A model generated the notes under the pieces. The model worked only from the letters and a program-made list of their open reading frames with translations. It was not told the DNA's origin and made no database searches. Source: Pseudoclavibacter chungangensis (GTDB lineage: Bacteria > Actinomycetota > Actinomycetes > Actinomycetales > Microbacteriaceae). Taken from it: a stretch of DNA of 64,000 bases. The stretch is taken from the NCBI RefSeq assembly GCF_013410545.1, contig NZ_JACCFV010000001.1:1612001-1676000 (forward strand), written 5' to 3'. The translations under genes were made by a program, and so were the position numbers. This document shows, piece after piece, positions 60,890-64,000 of the stretch; the stretch's first letter is position 1, and each line of letters begins with the position of its first letter.

Positions 60890-62785
60890 GTGAGCGAGCG
60901 CAGCCACAGCAACGACACCGGGACCCCGGACGTCCACCGGGAGGACGGCACGGACGTTCCCTTCGGGTCCGGAACCGGCTCGCCGACGAACGGCCCGGGC
61001 CCGGCACCCGCCTGGCGCACCGAGGACGGATTCGTCGTCGGGGCGGCGATGCCCGTCGCGTCGCACGACGGGGACACCGCGGTCGTGCCGGGGGTCGGTC
61101 CGTCCCACCCCGTCCCGCCGCTCCAGGACGGCTCCCGCCCCCACGATCCGACGCGGTTCCCGGACACGTTCACCCCGCGCACGAGCGACCCGTTCGCCCC
61201 GCTGCCGGACCTTCCGCCGAGCGGTGGCGCCGCGGACGGCTTCCGTGCCTTCGGTGCCCCTCGGTACGACGGACCGAGCGGCACGTTCACCGCACCGTCG
61301 ACGCCGCTGCAACCGTCGACGCCGCTGCAACCGTCGACGCCGCTGCAACCGTCGGTCGGCGACCCGTCCGTCGGCGCCACCGGGTACGCGGGCCAAGCGT
61401 ACCCGGGCCAGGGATCCGCGAGCGGCGGGTACCCGGGCGGCGGCTCCGGCGGTACCGGGTACCCCGACGGCGGGTTCGCGGGTCACGGATATCCCCCACG
61501 GTTCGACGCGAACGGTTCCGTCCCCGAGCCCGGCGCATTCGGCACCGCGGCTTCGGAGCGGTTCCGAGTGGACCAGGCAACCGGGCCCGGTGCGACTCCC
61601 CACGGCGCCGGTCCGGCCGCCGCGTGGCCTGTCGCGGCCCCCGAGGCCGCATGGCAGCCGGACGGTGGCACCGCCACATCGACGAGGCGCCGTCGCTCCG
61701 CGATCCACTGGCCGAGCGCGATCGTCGCGACCGTGCTCGCGACGACCGTCTCGCTCGGCGGCACGTTCGCGCTGCAGCAGTGGGGATCGGCCGGCGACGG
61801 CTCGTCGGCGGCGTCGAGCGCCGTCGTCGCGCAGGCCTCGGCCGCCTCGATCGACTGGTCGGCCGTCGCGCAGGCCGTCTCGTCGAGTGTCGTCTCGGTG
61901 AGCGCGACGACGAGCGAGGGGGTGTCCGAGGGATCGGGTGTCGTCTGGGACTCGAGCGGTCACATCGTGACGAACGACCACGTGATCGCCGGTGCGACGG
62001 CGGACGGCATCTCCGTCCTGCTGAGCGACGGCACGATCCTGCCGGTGACGGTCGTCGGCGAGGACGCCTCGACGGACCTCGCGGTCCTCAAGGTCTCGAA
62101 CCCGCCCGCGCAGCTCACCCCGATCACCGTCGGCGACTCGGCCGACGTCGCCGTCGGTGCCGACGTCATGGCCGTCGGCAACCCGCTCGGGCTCTCGGGC
62201 AGTGTCACGACGGGCGTCGTCAGTGCCCTCGATCGGCCCGTGACGACGAGTTCGGCGTCCGGCGACGCCGTCGTCACGAACGCGATCCAGACCTCGGCGG
62301 CGCTCAACCCGGGGAACAGCGGCGGCGCACTCGTCGACGCAGCCGGTCGCCTCATCGGCATCAACTCGGCGATCGCGTCCCTCCCGTCGACGACGAGCGG
62401 CACCGACGAGTCGAGCACGAGCGGCAACATCGGCATCGGCTTCGCGATCCCCTCGGACCAGGTCCGGAACGTCGTCGAGCAACTCGTCACGACCGGTTCG
62501 GTCGCACACGCCTCACTCGGGATCCAGGTGGGTGACGGCGGCGTCCGGCTCGCGGACAGCGCGCGGGCGGGTGCGCTCGTCGGTGCGGTCACCGCGGGCA
62601 GTCCCGCGGCGTCCGCGGGCCTGCAGAAGGGCGACGTCGTCCTCGCGATCGACGGCCGTGACGTGACGGGCGCCGAGGCGCTCATCGGGTTCGTCCGTGA
62701 GCACTCCCCCGGCGACACGGTCACCCTGTCCGTCTCGGACGGGACGACGACGCGGGACGTGCAGGTGACGCTCGGTACCGCGTGA
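60890..62785 (+). CDS. HtrA/DegP-like trypsin-type serine protease with PDZ domain, membrane-anchored
   Basis: The 631-residue product has a long disordered Pro/Gly/Thr-rich cytoplasmic N-terminus (about residues 1-260), with three exact PSTPLQ repeats. A transmembrane helix follows (IVATVLATTVSLGGTFAL, about 280-300). The extracytoplasmic trypsin-like domain has His364 (TNDHVIAG), Asp396 (STDLAVLKV) and Ser477 (NPGNSGGALVD), the complete triad. A C-terminal PDZ domain (GVRLADSARAGALVGAV, GLQKGDVVLAIDGRDV) follows. It degrades or refolds damaged envelope proteins, like mycobacterial PepD/HtrA. The GTG at 60890 has a GAGGAG ribosome-binding site that sits in a hairpin. A histidine kinase gene follows after 95 bp. 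Confidence 0.93.
   Translation: MSERSHSNDTGTPDVHREDGTDVPFGSGTGSPTNGPGPAPAWRTEDGFVVGAAMPVASHDGDTAVVPGVGPSHPVPPLQDGSRPHDPTRFPDTFTPRTSDPFAPLPDLPPSGGAADGFRAFGAPRYDGPSGTFTAPSTPLQPSTPLQPSTPLQPSVGDPSVGATGYAGQAYPGQGSASGGYPGGGSGGTGYPDGGFAGHGYPPRFDANGSVPEPGAFGTAASERFRVDQATGPGATPHGAGPAAAWPVAAPEAAWQPDGGTATSTRRRRSAIHWPSAIVATVLATTVSLGGTFALQQWGSAGDGSSAASSAVVAQASAASIDWSAVAQAVSSSVVSVSATTSEGVSEGSGVVWDSSGHIVTNDHVIAGATADGISVLLSDGTILPVTVVGEDASTDLAVLKVSNPPAQLTPITVGDSADVAVGADVMAVGNPLGLSGSVTTGVVSALDRPVTTSSASGDAVVTNAIQTSAALNPGNSGGALVDAAGRLIGINSAIASLPSTTSGTDESSTSGNIGIGFAIPSDQVRNVVEQLVTTGSVAHASLGIQVGDGGVRLADSARAGALVGAVTAGSPAASAGLQKGDVVLAIDGRDVTGAEALIGFVREHSPGDTVTLSVSDGTTTRDVQVTLGTA
61295..61348 (+). repeat. Three tandem 18-bp repeats encoding PSTPLQ in the HtrA-like gene
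   Basis: CCGTCGACGCCGCTGCAA occurs three times without a mismatch, in frame, in the disordered N-terminal region. The perfect identity suggests recent slippage expansion. Confidence 0.9.
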
Positions 62786-62880
62786 CCGGCCGGGCGTGGG
62801 ACGTCACGGCGGCGGGACGTCCTACGCTCGGGGAACGGCCCCTCGACGCACCCGACGACGGCCGGAATCGGAGGACGGAC

Positions 62881-64000
62881 ATGAGCGATGGGCGACGCCC
62901 CGGCATCGGCCTGCGCGGCAGGCTCTCCGTCCTGACGGCCGTCGTCGTCACCGTTCCCCTCCTGCTCGGCGTGTTCCTGCTCGGGACGATCCTGCACCGT
63001 GTGTTCAGGGCGCAGCTCGCCGACGAGGCGGCCGCCGAGGCACAGCGCGTCGCCGCCCTCGTGAGCGTCACCGGCCCCGCCGTCGTCTCCGTCCCCCACG
63101 CCTACGCCGACGGCTTCCGTGTGCAGGTCGTCGACGAGCACGGCACGGTGGTGGCGGCCTCCGTGCCGGGTGACGCACCGTTCGCCGACGCGGACGCCGG
63201 GCCGGGCGGCCTCGCGATCGTCGGCGTCGACACCTGGTGGGTGCCCGGCGCCCCGGCGGACGACCTCGTCGCGATCGCGCCGACGACCGTGCTCGGGGAA
63301 CGGTTCTGTGTCCTCGTCGCGGTCTCCCAGGCCCCCGCGGCGCGATCGGTCGACACGCTCGCCGCGAGTCTCGCCGCCGCGGTCCCCATCCTCGTCCTCG
63401 CGGCAGCCGCCGCGACCAGGTTCGCCGTCGCCCGCACGCTCCGTGACGTCGAGGCGATGCGACGGCGGGTCGCGGCGATCGGCGACGATCCGGCGTCACT
63501 CGGCGTCCGCGTCACCGTCCCGACCTCGCGCGACGAGGTGCACGACCTCGCGGAGACGATGAACGACATGCTCGATCGCATCGAACGCGGCCGTGCCGCA
63601 CAGCGGGCGTTCGTGTCCGATGCGGGACACGAACTGCGCTCGCCCATCGCGACCGTGCGCGCCGCCGTCGAACTCGGCGAACGCGACCCCGGTGAGTGGG
63701 AGCGGCTCGGTCCGCTCCTCCGGGAACAGACCGCGCGACTCGGCGACCTCGTCGACGACCTCCTCACCCTGTCGAGCATTGCCGACGGCGGGCTCCGGCT
63801 CGATCGCGACGAGGTCGATCTCGACGAGCTGCTTCGACGGGAGGCATCGCGCGTCCGGGCGACGACAAGCCTCGACGTCGCCGTGCGACCGGCCCCCGCA
63901 CGCGTTCGCGGCGACACCCGTCGCCTGACGACGGTCCTGCGGAATCTCGTCGACAACGCCGCGCGACACGCGAACGCGACCGTGCAGCTCGCGAGCGCCA
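62881..64000 (+). CDS. Sensor histidine kinase, 3' truncated by the window edge
   Basis: The frame is open from the ATG at 62881 (ribosome-binding site GGAGG) to the window end, giving 373 visible residues. It has two transmembrane helices (SVLTAVVVTVPLLLGVFLLGTIL and LAASLAAAVPILVLAAAAA) around a sensor region of about 110 residues. A HAMP segment follows (RTLRDVEAMRRRVAAIGDDPASLGVRVTVPTSRDEVHDLAETMNDML). The phosphoacceptor His250 is in VSDAGHELRSPIATVRAAVE, and the N-box region begins in RLTTVLRNLVDNAARHA. The G boxes lie beyond the edge. It directly follows the HtrA-like protease, so it is likely the envelope-stress sensor. Its response regulator is not in the window. Confidence 0.92.
   Translation, partial: MSDGRRPGIGLRGRLSVLTAVVVTVPLLLGVFLLGTILHRVFRAQLADEAAAEAQRVAALVSVTGPAVVSVPHAYADGFRVQVVDEHGTVVAASVPGDAPFADADAGPGGLAIVGVDTWWVPGAPADDLVAIAPTTVLGERFCVLVAVSQAPAARSVDTLAASLAAAVPILVLAAAAATRFAVARTLRDVEAMRRRVAAIGDDPASLGVRVTVPTSRDEVHDLAETMNDMLDRIERGRAAQRAFVSDAGHELRSPIATVRAAVELGERDPGEWERLGPLLREQTARLGDLVDDLLTLSSIADGGLRLDRDEVDLDELLRREASRVRATTSLDVAVRPAPARVRGDTRRLTTVLRNLVDNAARHANATVQLASA

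Noticed and set aside
61295..61348. The 18-bp repeats as a regulatory or CRISPR-like repeat
   Set aside because: They are contiguous, in frame and encode PSTPLQ within a disordered protein region.

Overview
The window is about 64 kb of very GC-rich DNA with strong GC bias at third codon positions. Gene content points to an actinobacterium, most likely Microbacteriaceae or a close relative (inference; no database search was possible). Indicators are mshC (mycothiol ligase), RbpA, PafB/PafC, a HelY-type helicase, TatA/TatC, and an aerobic phenylacetate (paa) cluster with a TetR-family regulator. Many genes appear to lack a 5' leader: a TANNNT -10 hexamer lies 6-8 nt before the start codon.

Layout. 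1-6.2 kb: the end of an SF2 helicase, a DedA protein, a VOC protein, and a Na/Pi cotransporter next to a PstS-like phosphate-binding protein. 6.7-11.4 kb: a Fic AMP transferase with its own winged helix and an inverted-repeat promoter, a decayed stretch, a frameshifted LysR gene divergent from a TauE/SafE exporter, and a hotdog thioesterase. 11.5-32 kb: the conserved core. It runs tRNA-Leu(GAG), M20 peptidase, uppP, mshC, a membrane protein/HTH pair, a PAC2 protein, then one long plus-strand block: HAD phosphatase, trmI, two FKBP-type lipoproteins, pafB, pafC, tatA, tatC, helY-like, lnt. RbpA, a GDPD and an SDR follow. The proteasome/Pup genes that sit between trmI and pafBC in other actinobacteria are absent.

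32-43 kb is a looser accessory region: an SRPBCC protein, a UvrA-like ATPase, an AT-richer island between 11-bp direct repeats, a tyrosine phosphatase, an Hsp70-like protein, a zinc peptidase with a MerR-type promoter followed by a frameshifted MerR/TipAS gene, an array of four GATCATC(C/G)GATGATC palindromes, a collagen-like mini-ORF and a MarR regulator. 42.4-53.2 kb holds transporters and membrane proteins (small multidrug exporter family, Ca2+/H+ antiporter, CorA, M50 peptidase, DUF1345, EamA with a divergent LysR, a PPC-VOC fusion, an ABC-2-like membrane protein, Kup).

53.2-60.8 kb is the phenylacetate module: a minus-strand paaABCDE-paaG operon divergent from paaI-paaK, then a TetR regulator, with CCGACC-type operators between the divergent units. 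60.8-64 kb is an envelope-stress unit: an HtrA-like protease with tandem CTGAG/CTCAG repeats upstream and a perfect hairpin over its ribosome-binding site, followed by a sensor histidine kinase cut by the window edge.

The observations I rate highest are the hairpin over the htrA ribosome-binding site, the palindrome array at 41.0-41.1 kb, the leaderless promoter architecture, the repeated triloop hairpins, the Fic operator, and the MerR-type promoter beside a broken MerR gene. I found no wholly new multi-gene system that I could defend.
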